Assembly: GCA_018711185.1 (NCBI GenBank)
Contig: DVIQ01000027.1
Location: 1 to 64,000, forward strand
Direction of reading: 5' to 3'
DNA length: 64,000 nucleotides
Source: Candidatus Limivivens intestinipullorum
GTDB taxonomy: Bacteria; Bacillota; Clostridia; Lachnospirales; Lachnospiraceae
Numbering within the stretch: position 1 is the stretch's first letter; each line of letters opens with the position of its first letter. The position numbers were made by a program, and so were the translations under genes. Positions 42,745-52,300 of this stretch are shown in pieces. The notes under the pieces are model-generated. The model made no database searches. It had not been told where the DNA came from and worked only from the letters and a program-made list of their open reading frames with translations.

Positions 42745-42808
42745 AACGCTGCATACCCCTTGTGAGACAAAACGGTTTCTAGGGGCAGGCCGCGTTTCTT
42801 TTTTTGAC
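42745..42808 (+). terminator. Terminator after the HPr-like gene
   Basis: GGGAACGC..CCCCT pairs with AGGGG..GCGTTTC, ending in TTTTTTT. Confidence 0.7.
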
Positions 42809-42833
42809 TGAATCAGATGTCCGGGTGTATAAT
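42804..42833 (+). promoter_or_regulatory. Sigma-A promoter of the helicase gene
   Basis: TTGACT, 18-nt spacer, TATAAT. The -35 overlaps the T tract of the preceding terminator. No LexA-type box is visible. Confidence 0.65.
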
Positions 42834-42880
42834 GGGGAAAGCAAAATGAAGTCTGGATCCGCAAAGGGGTAAGAAAACAG

Positions 42881-45277
42881 GTGGAAGAAATTCGAATATC
42901 CGTGCGCAGTCTTGTGGAATTTATTCTGCGCAGCGGCGATATAGACAACCGGCATGGGATGCCGGCCGATAAGGAGGCGATGCAGCTGGGCAGCCGTCTT
43001 CACAGAGAAATCCAGGGGCAGATGGGAAAGGCCTACCAGGCCGAGGTACCGCTGAAAACGCTGTGGCACTGCGAGGACTACGCCATTTCAGTGGAAGGAC
43101 GCGCGGACGGGATTTTTCCTATGACAGTCGGGAACGCGCCGGATCTTCCGGAGGAGATTTTCCAGGCTGTGGCGGAGGCGGACGGGCTGATGTTTGTGGA
43201 TGAGATAAAAGGAAGCTACCGGAGTCCGGCGCGCATGGAGGAGCCGGTTCCAGTACATCTGGCGCAAGCAAAATGCTACGCCTACATCTACGGTGTCAGT
43301 CATGGCCTGAAAAACATGGGAGTGCAGATGACCTACTGTAATCTGGAGACAAAGGAAACCCGGAGGTTTCATCAGATATTTTCCGTGGATGAGCTGACAG
43401 CCTGGTTTTCCGCTGTTATGGAAGAATACCAGAAGTGGTGCGATTTCCAGCAGAGCTGGAAAAAGGTGAGGCAGGCATCGATTCCGGAGGTGCCGTTTCC
43501 ATTTCCCTATAGGGAGGGACAGAAGGACATGGCGGCGGCGGTTTACCGTACCATTGCCAGAAAGAAAAAGATTTTTATTCAGGCCTCCACGGGTGTGGGG
43601 AAAACCATATCCACTGTTTTTCCGGCAGTCAAGGCGGTGGGGCAGGGAATCGGAGACAAAATTTTTTATCTTACGGCAAAGACCATTACAAGGACGGTGG
43701 CCCAGGATGCCTTTGCGCTCCTGAAGGAAAAAGGCCTGAAATATAAGGTGATTACTTTGACAGCCAAAGAGAAAATCTGTCCGCTGGAGGAGACGGACTG
43801 CAATCCGCTCCACTGTCCAAGGGCGAGAGGCCATTTTGACCGGATTAACGACGCCGTTTTTGAGATGCTGAATGAGGAATGCGATTTTACCAGGGAAGCG
43901 GTGGAGGCTTACGCCGAGAAGCGGAATGTCTGTCCCTTTGAGATGAGCCTTGATCTGGCTGCGTGGATGGACGCTGTGATCTGTGACTATAACTACGTGT
44001 TTGACCCAAGAGCCAGACTCAAGCGGTTCTTCGGAGAGGGCGTCCGGGGAGACTATCTGTTTCTCATCGACGAGGCCCACAACCTGGTGGAGCGCGGCAG
44101 AGAAATGTTCAGCGCTTCTTTATATAAAGAAGATTTTCTTGAATTGAAAAGGGAAGTGCAGCCCTATAACCGGAAGCTGTCGCGCCAGCTCGAGACGTGC
44201 AATCGGATGATGCTGGAGTGGAAGCGGGAGAGCGATTCCTGGCGGCTGCTGGACAGCACAGGGGCCTTTCCAGCGGCGCTTATGAATCTGACGGGCATGC
44301 TGGAGGATTTCATGGAAGAACTGACGGACCGGGATCTGGGAAAGAAGGTTCTGGACTTTTACTATCAGGTCAGCAAGTTTCTGGATATTTATGAGCGGGT
44401 AGATGAAAATTATCGGATTTATACGGATTTTTCGGAGGACAGCCGCTTCTTTATCCGCCTTTACTGCATCAACACCGCCGTGAATCTGCAGGAGTGCCTG
44501 GACAAGGGCAGCAGCACCGTTTTCTTTTCCGCCACACTGCTTCCTGTGCGGTACTATATGGGGTTGCTCTGCAAGGACACGGACTGCTACGCCATTTACG
44601 CGGAGTCTTCCTTCCGACCGGAAAACCGCCTGGTTCTCATGGGTCTGGATGTGAGCAGCCGCTACAGCCGCCGAGGCCCCAGGGAATACGCGAAGATCGC
44701 GGCTTATATACAGGCGATGGTTTCCGGTCGAGAGGGAAACTATATGGTTTTCTGTCCTTCCTATCGCATGCTCCAGGAGATCTCCCAGGCATACATGGAA
44801 ATATGCGAACCCCGGACGGAAATCATCTGTCAGAAACCCGGTATGTCAGAGACGGACAGAGAAGAATTTCTGGCGAAATTTTCCCGGGAGACGCCGCATA
44901 CGCTGGTGGGCTTTGGCGTCATGGGAGGCGTGTTTGGAGAGGGAATCGATTTGACGGGAGAACGGCTGATCGGGGCGGCGATTGTGGGTGCCGGACTGCC
45001 TCAGGTGTGCAGCGAGCGGGAAATTCTCAAGGATTTTTACAATGCCGCGGGAGCGGATGGATTTTCTTACGCGTACATTTATCCGGGTATGAATAAGGTT
45101 TTGCAGTCGGCGGGCCGGGTAATCCGCACGGCGGCTGATCGGGGCGTGATCCTTCTTTTGGACGAACGGTTCGGGCAGACTGCGTACAGATCGCTGTTTC
45201 CAAGGGAGTGGGCCGAAAGCAGTCCCTGCAGTCTGAAGAATGTCGGGGAGAAGATTAAGCGGTTCTGGCGCTCCTGA
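42881..45277 (+). CDS. Rad3/DinG-type ATP-dependent DNA helicase with N-terminal nuclease-like domain
   Basis: A 798-residue superfamily 2 helicase. Residues 1-200 look like a Cas4/RecB-type PD-(D/E)XK domain (GRADGI, FVDEIKGSYR as the Asp/Glu-x-Lys region, QAKCYAYIY). The helicase core has Walker A ASTGVGKT (near 237), DEAH box LIDEAHNLVE (near 398) and final motif QSAGRVIRT. Four Cys between about 300 and 350 (ICPLEETDC, HCP, NVCPFEM) match the XPD/DinG iron-sulfur cluster site. It probably unwinds damaged or structured DNA. Start is the GTG at 42881, with a weak GGGG site. Confidence 0.87.
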   Translation: MEEIRISVRSLVEFILRSGDIDNRHGMPADKEAMQLGSRLHREIQGQMGKAYQAEVPLKTLWHCEDYAISVEGRADGIFPMTVGNAPDLPEEIFQAVAEADGLMFVDEIKGSYRSPARMEEPVPVHLAQAKCYAYIYGVSHGLKNMGVQMTYCNLETKETRRFHQIFSVDELTAWFSAVMEEYQKWCDFQQSWKKVRQASIPEVPFPFPYREGQKDMAAAVYRTIARKKKIFIQASTGVGKTISTVFPAVKAVGQGIGDKIFYLTAKTITRTVAQDAFALLKEKGLKYKVITLTAKEKICPLEETDCNPLHCPRARGHFDRINDAVFEMLNEECDFTREAVEAYAEKRNVCPFEMSLDLAAWMDAVICDYNYVFDPRARLKRFFGEGVRGDYLFLIDEAHNLVERGREMFSASLYKEDFLELKREVQPYNRKLSRQLETCNRMMLEWKRESDSWRLLDSTGAFPAALMNLTGMLEDFMEELTDRDLGKKVLDFYYQVSKFLDIYERVDENYRIYTDFSEDSRFFIRLYCINTAVNLQECLDKGSSTVFFSATLLPVRYYMGLLCKDTDCYAIYAESSFRPENRLVLMGLDVSSRYSRRGPREYAKIAAYIQAMVSGREGNYMVFCPSYRMLQEISQAYMEICEPRTEIICQKPGMSETDREEFLAKFSRETPHTLVGFGVMGGVFGEGIDLTGERLIGAAIVGAGLPQVCSEREILKDFYNAAGADGFSYAYIYPGMNKVLQSAGRVIRTAADRGVILLLDERFGQTAYRSLFPREWAESSPCSLKNVGEKIKRFWRS

Positions 45278-45295
45278 ACGGTTACGGAATTGCTG

Positions 45296-45429
45296 GTAAC
45301 AGTTCAGCCCAGGTCCGCGCACATACTGCGCAGACCGTAAGAACGTGATTCAGGAGTGCAAAATCCCATCGCCGCAGGCGATTTCAAATGGATTTTTGCA
45401 GTTACGGTTCAGCAGGGCTGAACGGTAAC
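45296..45429 (+). mobile_element. MITE-like element, full-length copy 4
   Basis: 134 bp, GTAACAGTTCAGCCC to GGGCTGAACGGTAAC. Flanks are AATTGCTG (45288-45295) and AATTGCTA (45430-45437), 7/8. The rest of 45278-45634 holds the purA promoter and leader, with no gene. Confidence 0.85.
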
Positions 45430-45457
45430 AATTGCTATGGTTATCGGAAAGATTGGT

Positions 45458-45486
45458 TTTACTTATCGCGGGAAATATAGTATAAT
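45458..45486 (+). promoter_or_regulatory. Sigma-A promoter of purA
   Basis: TTTACT, 17-nt spacer, TATAAT, about 150 bp before the start. No purine riboswitch was recognised in the leader. Confidence 0.65.
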
Positions 45487-45634
45487 AAGGATTGTTTGAC
45501 ATTCTGCGAAAACGCAGGAAATTTTATACAGCAGTTTGGCCGCGGTTAGAGGGAAGAACTGTCCAAAGGCCGGTAAAACGGAATGACGGCCGGCAAAACT
45601 GCGCAGATTTACGACATGGTCAGGAGGAATCAGT

Positions 45635-46909
45635 ATGGTTACGGCAGTAGTAGGAGCAAACTGGGGAGATGAGGGAAAAGGGAAAATCACGGATATGCTG
45701 GCCGAAAAGGCGGATATTATTGTGCGCTTTCAGGGAGGAGCCAACGCAGGTCACACGATTGTAAATGATTACGGCAAATTCGCGCTGCATACGCTTCCAT
45801 CGGGCGTGTTCTATACACATACCACCAGCATTATCGGGAATGGAGTTGCCTTGAACATACCGCTGCTTTTTAAAGAGATTAAGAGCATTACGGACCAGGG
45901 TGTCCCCACGCCTAAGATTTTGGTGTCCGACCGTGCCCAGATTGTGATGTCTTATCACGTACTCTTTGATACTTATGAGGAAGCGCGTTTGGCCGGAAAG
46001 TCCTTTGGCTCTACAAAATCCGGAATTGCGCCCTTCTATTCTGATAAATACGCGAAGATCGGCTTCCAGGTAAGCGAGCTCTTTGATGAGGAACTCTTAA
46101 AGGAAAAGACAGTGCGGATCTGCGAACAGAAGAACGTGCTTTTGGAGCATTTATATCATAAGCCGCTGCTGAAACCGGAGGAGCTTCTGGAGGAGCTTCA
46201 CGGATACCGGGATATGGTGGCTCCTTATGTGTGCGATACGTCCGCGTTTCTCTGGAACGCGATCCAGGAAGGAAAAAATATTCTGCTGGAGGGACAGCTT
46301 GGTTCTTTAAAGGATCCGGATCATGGAATCTACCCGATGGTGACCTCCTCTTCTACGCTGGCAGGCTACGGAGCCATTGGAGCAGGGCTGCCCCCCTATG
46401 AGATCAAAAAGATCGTCACTGTGGTAAAGGCGTATTCCAGCGCGGTGGGAGCCGGCGCGTTTGTAAGTGAAATTTTTGGAGAGGAAGCGGACGAACTGCG
46501 CAGACGCGGTGGCGATGGCGGCGAGTTCGGCGCGACCACAGGCCGACCCAGAAGAATGGGCTGGTTCGACTGCGTAGCCACCAGATACGGCTGCCGGATT
46601 CAGGGCACTACAGATGTGGCTTTCACCGTTCTGGACGTGCTGGGATATCTGGATGAAATCCCTGTATGCGTTGGTTATGAGCTGGACGGAAAGGAAATCA
46701 CAGACTTCCCCACCACCTCACAGCTGGAACGCTGCCGCCCGATTATCGAAAAGCTTCCGGGCTGGAAGTGCGACATCCGGGGCATCCGCAAATATGAGGA
46801 GCTTCCGGAAAACTGCAGAAAATACGTGGAGTTTGTGGAAAAGCGCATTGGCTTCCCCATTACCATGGTTTCCAACGGACCCGGAAGAAACGATATTATT
46901 TATCGCTAA
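45635..46909 (+). CDS. purA: Adenylosuccinate synthetase
   Basis: A 424-residue GTP-dependent enzyme joining aspartate to IMP on the way to AMP. The P-loop-like WGDEGKGK (residue 11), GGANAGHT (near 37), the LLEGQLGSLKD region and TTGRPRRMGWFD near 300 are all present. Length is normal. The ATG follows AGGAGG. The gene appears to be transcribed alone, from its own promoter, downstream of a mobile repeat. Confidence 0.96.
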   Translation: MVTAVVGANWGDEGKGKITDMLAEKADIIVRFQGGANAGHTIVNDYGKFALHTLPSGVFYTHTTSIIGNGVALNIPLLFKEIKSITDQGVPTPKILVSDRAQIVMSYHVLFDTYEEARLAGKSFGSTKSGIAPFYSDKYAKIGFQVSELFDEELLKEKTVRICEQKNVLLEHLYHKPLLKPEELLEELHGYRDMVAPYVCDTSAFLWNAIQEGKNILLEGQLGSLKDPDHGIYPMVTSSSTLAGYGAIGAGLPPYEIKKIVTVVKAYSSAVGAGAFVSEIFGEEADELRRRGGDGGEFGATTGRPRRMGWFDCVATRYGCRIQGTTDVAFTVLDVLGYLDEIPVCVGYELDGKEITDFPTTSQLERCRPIIEKLPGWKCDIRGIRKYEELPENCRKYVEFVEKRIGFPITMVSNGPGRNDIIYR

Positions 46910-47002
46910 GAGGGCTTTCGCATACCATTAAGAATTTTTAGAAAGTCTTCAGAACTTTGACATGTGAATTTCACATTTCTCTGTTATCCTGTAAGAGTAA
47001 AC

Positions 47003-47031
47003 GTAACCGTTCAGCCATACTGATCCGTTAC
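47003..47031. repeat. Short MITE-like element (fused ends), copy E
   Basis: GTAACCGTTCAGC-cat-ACTGATCCGTTAC, 29 bp, with exact 8-bp flanking repeats GAGTAAAC (46995-47002 and 47032-47039). This shows that the short form itself is bounded by a target duplication. Confidence 0.8.
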
Positions 47032-47040
47032 GAGTAAACA

Positions 47041-47096
47041 GCAGTTGTTGTTCACAGCAGCCAGGCGCGAGAGCGGCTGCCCAGTGAACAGCAAAC
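47041..47096 (+). promoter_or_regulatory. Long hairpin in the leader of the VTC-like gene
   Basis: CAGTTGTTGTTCAC-AGCAGCC and GGCTGC-CCAGTGAACAGCAAACTG form an imperfect stem of about 20 bp, ending some 50 nt before the start codon. The role is unknown; it could be an operator or an RNA control structure. Confidence 0.45.
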
Positions 47097-47148
47097 TGTG
47101 GAAAACAACAGGCAGACGGTTTCGAACCGTCACAACGGGGGGATTCAC

Positions 47149-47775
47149 ATGGATTATACAACTTACTATGAAGAGTATGATACGATAACAGAAGAACGCT
47201 ACGGAGAGTTGAAAAGCATGCTTGAGGCACAGGACAAAAAAAAGAAGTTTCAGGCATTTCATCTTAGAAAACTTGAGTTTATAGGTACGAATGACCAGAA
47301 GGCGGTTCCGAATTTTTTCCTTTGCGTGAAAAATCAGGACGAAAACGAGATCTACCTTGAAAAGAAATTTATCCAGGGAGATATCCATTTCAAAAAGTGC
47401 GCAAAGCTGACGAAAGAAGAGTGCGACCGGATTTTACGAGGCGATATAGACTGGATGAAAGATCATAAGAAGGGTCTGTTCAGTGATTTTTACCGCCAGG
47501 TATCTCTGAATCATTTGAGTCCCGGACGGGTAACCGATTATGAACGGGAGATGCTCAAAGGGAAAAAAGAGAGCTACGTCACCTTCAGCAAAAAGATCGA
47601 AAGAGCGGTGGGCAGGACGAGGGATCTTTTCGAAGTGCCGGAGTTTACGCTTTCCTGCCTGGATGAAGGAAAGGTACTGGTTACCTATAAGAAAGAAGCA
47701 ATTCTGCCGGCAGTGCTGGTGACGATCATGCAGATTCAGAAGGACAAAGAAGGCGAGCTGGCATTTGCTTTCTGA
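47149..47775 (+). CDS. VTC-domain-like protein, function unproven
   Basis: A 208-residue soluble protein. The second half, GRVTDYEREMLKGKKESYVTFSKKIERAVG, recalls the YERxAF...RITFD segment of VTC/triphosphate-tunnel proteins, and the end GKVLVTYKKEAILPAVL fits the last tunnel strand with Lys. An Lys-rich first half (EIYLEKKFIQ) could supply the other tunnel residues. Bacterial relatives sit in polyphosphate- or CotH-linked operons, but none is adjacent here. The ATG follows GGGGGG. It might instead be an unrelated orphan; a structure search would decide. Confidence 0.45.
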   Translation: MDYTTYYEEYDTITEERYGELKSMLEAQDKKKKFQAFHLRKLEFIGTNDQKAVPNFFLCVKNQDENEIYLEKKFIQGDIHFKKCAKLTKEECDRILRGDIDWMKDHKKGLFSDFYRQVSLNHLSPGRVTDYEREMLKGKKESYVTFSKKIERAVGRTRDLFEVPEFTLSCLDEGKVLVTYKKEAILPAVLVTIMQIQKDKEGELAFAF

Positions 47776-47823
47776 AGTCAGAAAGAGACAGTTCGCTACG
47801 ATTCACAGCAGTAACAATGGTTA

Positions 47824-47858
47824 AAAGCGGGAAAACCTGCAAAGGTTTCCCGCTTTCT
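47824..47858. terminator. Bidirectional terminator
   Basis: AAAGCGGGAAAACCT-gcaa-AGGTTTCCCGCTTT with TTTCTTC on the plus side and TTTTAA on the minus side, between two convergent genes. Confidence 0.8.
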
Positions 47859-48086
47859 TCAGCTTTTCGAGTCCTGCGGGGGCTCGTTCTTTTTCTTTTT
47901 CAGCATCCGGTATACGAGAATGTACGCATAGAGAATTACAGGAACAAGAATGGTGCAGGCTACGCAGCCGCGGAAGAGCATTCCGGCCCATTCACTGTCA
48001 ATCAGAGCGAATACCAGAGTCAGAAGATACATTCCGGCCAGCAGGAGGATGCCTGCCCAGGCCAGAATTCGTTTTCCTTTTTCCAT
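47859..48086 (-). CDS. Small two-helix membrane protein
   Basis: A 75-residue protein with two hydrophobic segments (about 7-28 and 38-60) and a Lys-rich, Pro-containing tail (KKKKNEPPQDSKS), probably facing the cytoplasm. The ATG at 48086 follows AAGGAGG by a good distance; the longer in-frame extension upstream crosses the promoter. Transcription is convergent with the VTC-like gene. No named family is recognised, although similar small proteins are frequent in Lachnospiraceae. Confidence 0.7.
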   Translation of the reverse strand: MEKGKRILAWAGILLLAGMYLLTLVFALIDSEWAGMLFRGCVACTILVPVILYAYILVYRMLKKKKNEPPQDSKS

Positions 48087-48132
48087 ATAACAGCGGCCTC
48101 CTTTTTCAGCTTCAGAGAAAAGCTTCTTACCT

Positions 48133-48161
48133 ATTATATATACAATTTGATAGAAAAGCAA
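48133..48161 (-). promoter_or_regulatory. Promoter of the small membrane protein
   Basis: Minus strand TTGCTT, 17-nt spacer, TATAAT. Confidence 0.55.
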
Positions 48162-48194
48162 GCTGCGAAAGCCAAATGGCTGTAACGCTCTGGC

Positions 48195-48223
48195 TTGACG
48201 GGGAAACAGGGGCGGAGTAAAAT
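48195..48223 (+). promoter_or_regulatory. Promoter of the aldo/keto reductase and EndoQ-UvrD genes
   Basis: TTGACG, 17-nt spacer, TAAAAT, about 85 bp before the reductase start. No SOS-type box is seen. Confidence 0.6.
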
Positions 48224-48306
48224 GGAAGAAAACTTGCCCTGTCGGATTTCGGAAGAAAAAGAGGATTTCGGGTAAACACGCGAGGAGAAAAGAAAGGAGA
48301 AAGGCT

Positions 48307-49344
48307 ATGGACAGAGTGACATTGGGAAATACAGGCATTACCGTAAACAAGAATGGATTTGGAGCGCTTCCGATTCAGCGAATCAGCCAGGAAGAGGCGG
48401 TTAAGCTGATTCGGAGAGCGTATGAGGGAGGAATCACGTTCTTTGACACCGCCAGGGTATATACCGACAGCGAATGCAAGCTCGGTGCGGCCCTGGATGG
48501 TATCCGCGAGAAGGTATTCGTGGCTTCAAAGACGGCTGCCGCTGATGCGGAAAGTTTTTGGAGAGATCTCGAAACAACGCTGAAAAATCTGAAAACAGAT
48601 TATCTGGATCTCTATCAGTTTCATAATCCGGCGGTCTGTCCGAAACCAGGAGACGGTTCGGGTCTTTATGAGGCCATGACGGAGGCAAAGAAGCAGGGGA
48701 AAATCCGCCATATTGGGATTACGAATCATCGTTTGATGGTGGCTCATGAGATTGTGGAAAGCGGCCTTTATGAAACGCTGCAGTTTCCTTTCTGCTATCT
48801 GGCTACGGAGAAGGACATGGAGCTGGTGGAAAAATGCAAAAAAGCCGGTATGGGCTTTATTGCTATGAAATCTCTTTCCGGCGGACTGATTACAAACTCC
48901 AGGGCGGCCTATGCTTTTGCGGCTCAGTTTGACAATGTCCTGCCGATCTGGGGTGTACAGCGAGCAAATGAGTTGGAAGAGTTTCTTTCCTATGTGGAGA
49001 ATCCGCCGGTAATGACAGAGGAGCTTCGTCAGGTGATCGAAAAAGACCGTGCGGAGCTCCAGGGGGATTTCTGCCGGGGATGCGGATACTGTATGCCCTG
49101 CCCCGCGGGAATTGAGATCAATACCTGCGCCCGGATGTCCCTTCTGATCCGGCGTGCCCCTGCCCAGGCGCAGCTTACGCCCGAGATGCAGGAGAAAATG
49201 CGGAAAATCGAGGGATGTCTCCACTGCAACAAATGCCGTTCTAAATGCCCCTATGGGCTGGACACTCCGGCGCTTCTGGAAAAAAATTATAAGGATTACA
49301 AAGAAATTTTAAAGGCGGGAGAGATAAAGCCGCTGAAAGGCTGA
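48307..49344 (+). CDS. Aldo/keto reductase with C-terminal 4Fe-4S domain
   Basis: A 345-residue protein. Residues 1-250 form an aldo/keto reductase barrel (LGNTGITVNKNGFG, FFDTARVYTDSE with catalytic Asp/Tyr, VASKT with Lys, DLYQFHN with His). Residues 255-330 hold two Cys groups, CRGCGYCMPCP and CLHCNKCRSKCP, forming a ferredoxin-like domain. Members are common in anaerobes and may couple electron carriers to carbonyl reduction; the substrate is unknown. The EndoQ-UvrD gene begins 43 bp after it, so both may share a transcript. Confidence 0.9.
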   Translation: MDRVTLGNTGITVNKNGFGALPIQRISQEEAVKLIRRAYEGGITFFDTARVYTDSECKLGAALDGIREKVFVASKTAAADAESFWRDLETTLKNLKTDYLDLYQFHNPAVCPKPGDGSGLYEAMTEAKKQGKIRHIGITNHRLMVAHEIVESGLYETLQFPFCYLATEKDMELVEKCKKAGMGFIAMKSLSGGLITNSRAAYAFAAQFDNVLPIWGVQRANELEEFLSYVENPPVMTEELRQVIEKDRAELQGDFCRGCGYCMPCPAGIEINTCARMSLLIRRAPAQAQLTPEMQEKMRKIEGCLHCNKCRSKCPYGLDTPALLEKNYKDYKEILKAGEIKPLKG

Positions 49345-49387
49345 GATGGCGCGGGTATGCCGGACGATGACACAAAGGAGAACAAGA

Positions 49388-52300
49388 ATGTACATAGCGG
49401 ATTTACATATTCATTCCAGGTATTCCAGGGCCACCAGCAAGGACGGCTGTCCGGAGGTCCTGGGACTTTGGACGGCGAAAAAGGGAATCCGCCTGATTGG
49501 AACCGGAGATTTTACCCATCCGGCCTGGCGGGAGGAGCTGGAGGAGAAGCTGGAACCGGCGGAGAACGGCTTCTACTGTCTGAAGGAGAAGCTTTCCCGG
49601 ACAGGCTCGGCTTCCTGGCAGAGAATGGAGCCCAGGTTCGTGGTGTCCGGCGAAATCAGTTCCATCTATAAGAAGGACGGGAAGGTAAGGAAGGTCCACA
49701 ACCTGATTCTCCTTCCAAGCCTGCGGGACGCGAAGCTTCTCTCAGGCCGTCTGGAGGAGATTGGAAATCTGCGCTCGGACGGGAGGCCGATTCTGGGACT
49801 GGACTGCCGTGACCTTCTGGAGATTACCATGGAGGTATGCCCCAAGGCTGTTTTTATCCCTGCCCATATCTGGACGCCGCATTTTTCCATGCTGGGCGCT
49901 CTTTCTGGCTTTGATTCTCCGGAGGAATGTTTTGGGGATATGGCAGGATATATTCACGCGGTGGAGACAGGGCTTTCCTCGGATCCGCCCATGAACTGGC
50001 GGCTCTCGATGCTGGATAAGTACCAGCTTGTCTCCAATTCGGATGCCCACTCTCCCGCGAAGCTTGGACGGGAAGCGAATCTTTTGACGGGCGAGTTCTC
50101 TTATGAGGGCCTGTACCGGGCAGTGCAGACAGGAGAGGGCCTGGAAGGAACCATTGAGTTTTTTCCGGAGGAGGGAAAGTACCATTTCGACGGCCATCGA
50201 AAATGCGGAATCTGTCTCAGCCCTCTGGAGGCGGAGGCCAGACAGGGAATTTGCCCTGTCTGCCAAAGACGGCTGACCATGGGGGTTTCCCACCGGGTAG
50301 AGCAGCTTGCGGACCGGAAGGAGGGATTTCTGCCGGCGCGGGCCAAACCCTACGAGAGCCTGGTGCCTTTGCCTGAGGTTCTGGCAGCTTCCATGGGTCT
50401 TGGCACGGGAAGCCGCCGGGTGGAGCAGCTATACGAGGAGATGCTTGCTGGCCTGGGTTCGGAGTTCGAAATCCTTCGGGAGGTTCCTGTGGAGGAGATT
50501 CAGAGAAAAGCAGGGTACCTTGCCGCGGAGGGAATCCGGAGGCTTCGGAACCGTCAGGTAAAGCGGATTCCCGGCTTTGACGGGGAATATGGGCGCATCC
50601 GTCTGTTTACCAGCGATGAGATCCGGAACACGGAAGGGCAGCTCAGCCTTTTCGATGGCTGGATGGAGCAGGCTGCCCCGGATCGAGAAACAGCCGCCGC
50701 GTCGGAGGCTGAAAGGGCGCCGCAGCCAGGAAGCATTCCGCGGCGAAAAGGAGCCGTATCCGGAAGTGTCTCGCATCCGGAAAGCGGCTCCGGAGCGGTT
50801 GGAGCAGAAGATGCTTCCGGTACGACGGAAGCCAAGTCAAAGGGAGGCGTAGCGGGCAGCGAGGCATCGGAGCCCGTGCCCTCAAAGCCCGCATGGAATG
50901 CGGCGCAGCTTCAGGCGGCCCGGACCCCCGGAAGAGTCATCGCGGTGCAGGCGGGTCCGGGAACCGGAAAAACCGCTTCACTGATCGCCAGAGTACATTG
51001 GCTTCTGGAGGGACGAAGGATCAGCCCCGCAAGTGTTACCGTTGTGACGTTTACCCGAAAGGCCGCGGCGGAAGTACGGGAACGGCTGGAGCGGGAGCTG
51101 GGAAAACGGAGAGGCCGCGGCCTGACTGCGGGAACCTTCCACTCCATCTGTCTGGAACTTCTGGAAAAGACCGGCAGAAAACCGGCCCTGGCAGACGACG
51201 GCGTGATGCGGGAGACGGCCAGGGAGGCTGTAAAGACCGCCGGATTGTCCATGAGCGCCGGAGACTTCCTTTTAAGGCTGACTCGGTATAAGGCCAAAGG
51301 TTCCGAGGACGCTTTGGAAGGGAACTTTCGGAAGGCAGCGGATTTCTATCAAAAGAGGCTGGAGGAAAGAGGCTTTTGGGACTATGACGATCTGATTCTT
51401 GAGACCAGCCGTCTGATTGAGTCCGGGGAAATATCAGAAGAATTGCTTGCGCCCTTTACCTACCTGCTGGTGGACGAGTTTCAGGACATAAATCCAGCCC
51501 AGTACCGTCTGATCCGTAACTGGAACCGGGGTGGGAGAGAGCTTTTTGTCATCGGAGACCCGGACCAGGCGATTTACAGTTTCCGGGGAGCGGACGCAGA
51601 CTGCTTTGGCCGTCTGTCCAGGGAATGGCCGGATCTTACGGTCATCCGCCTGACGGAAAATTACCGGTGCATGCCAAAGATTTTAAAGGGCGCCGGGGCG
51701 GTGATCGAGAAAAATCCCGGAGGCAGCCGGACGCTGCGGGCGAATCGGCAGGGCGAGTCTCCCATAAGGCTGGTTCTGTCCACGGGAGAAACAGCCGCGG
51801 CGATGTATGCCGCAAAGGAAATCAGCCGGCAGGTGGGCGGCCTGGATATGCTGGCATCCCACGAAAAAGGAAATCGTCTGGAAGATCGCGAAGCCAGAAG
51901 TTTCGGCGATCTGGCGGTTCTATACCGGACACGCCGCCAAGGGGAGCTTTTGGAAAAAGTGTTTGCTCAGGAGGGGATTCCCTGCGTTGTGGCGGGGAGA
52001 GAGGATTATCTGGATATGCCCTCGGTCAGAGGCGCTGTCAGCTTTTTTAACCGCGCGCTGGGAAAAGCGGAAGTGCCCTACGGCGTACTGGCAAGGCAGC
52101 TTTTGGAAAAAGACGGCGATTCGCCCATGGCGGCTATGATTTTTGACCAGAAGCTGGAAAAATACGGGGCGATGGCGGCTCGTACCAGGCCCGCGAAGGT
52201 TTTGGAGGCCTGGGCGGCGGAGTTTGGACTGGATAAAGACGAGGGAATCCGCAAGCTGGAAAACATGGCGCTTCTCCATGACCGGATGCAGGAGCTTTTG

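Noticed and set aside
42881-45277. Cas4-linked CRISPR adaptation gene
   Set aside because: The N-terminal nuclease-like domain is fused to a Rad3-type helicase with no CRISPR array or cas1/cas2 nearby; this architecture is a known stand-alone helicase family.
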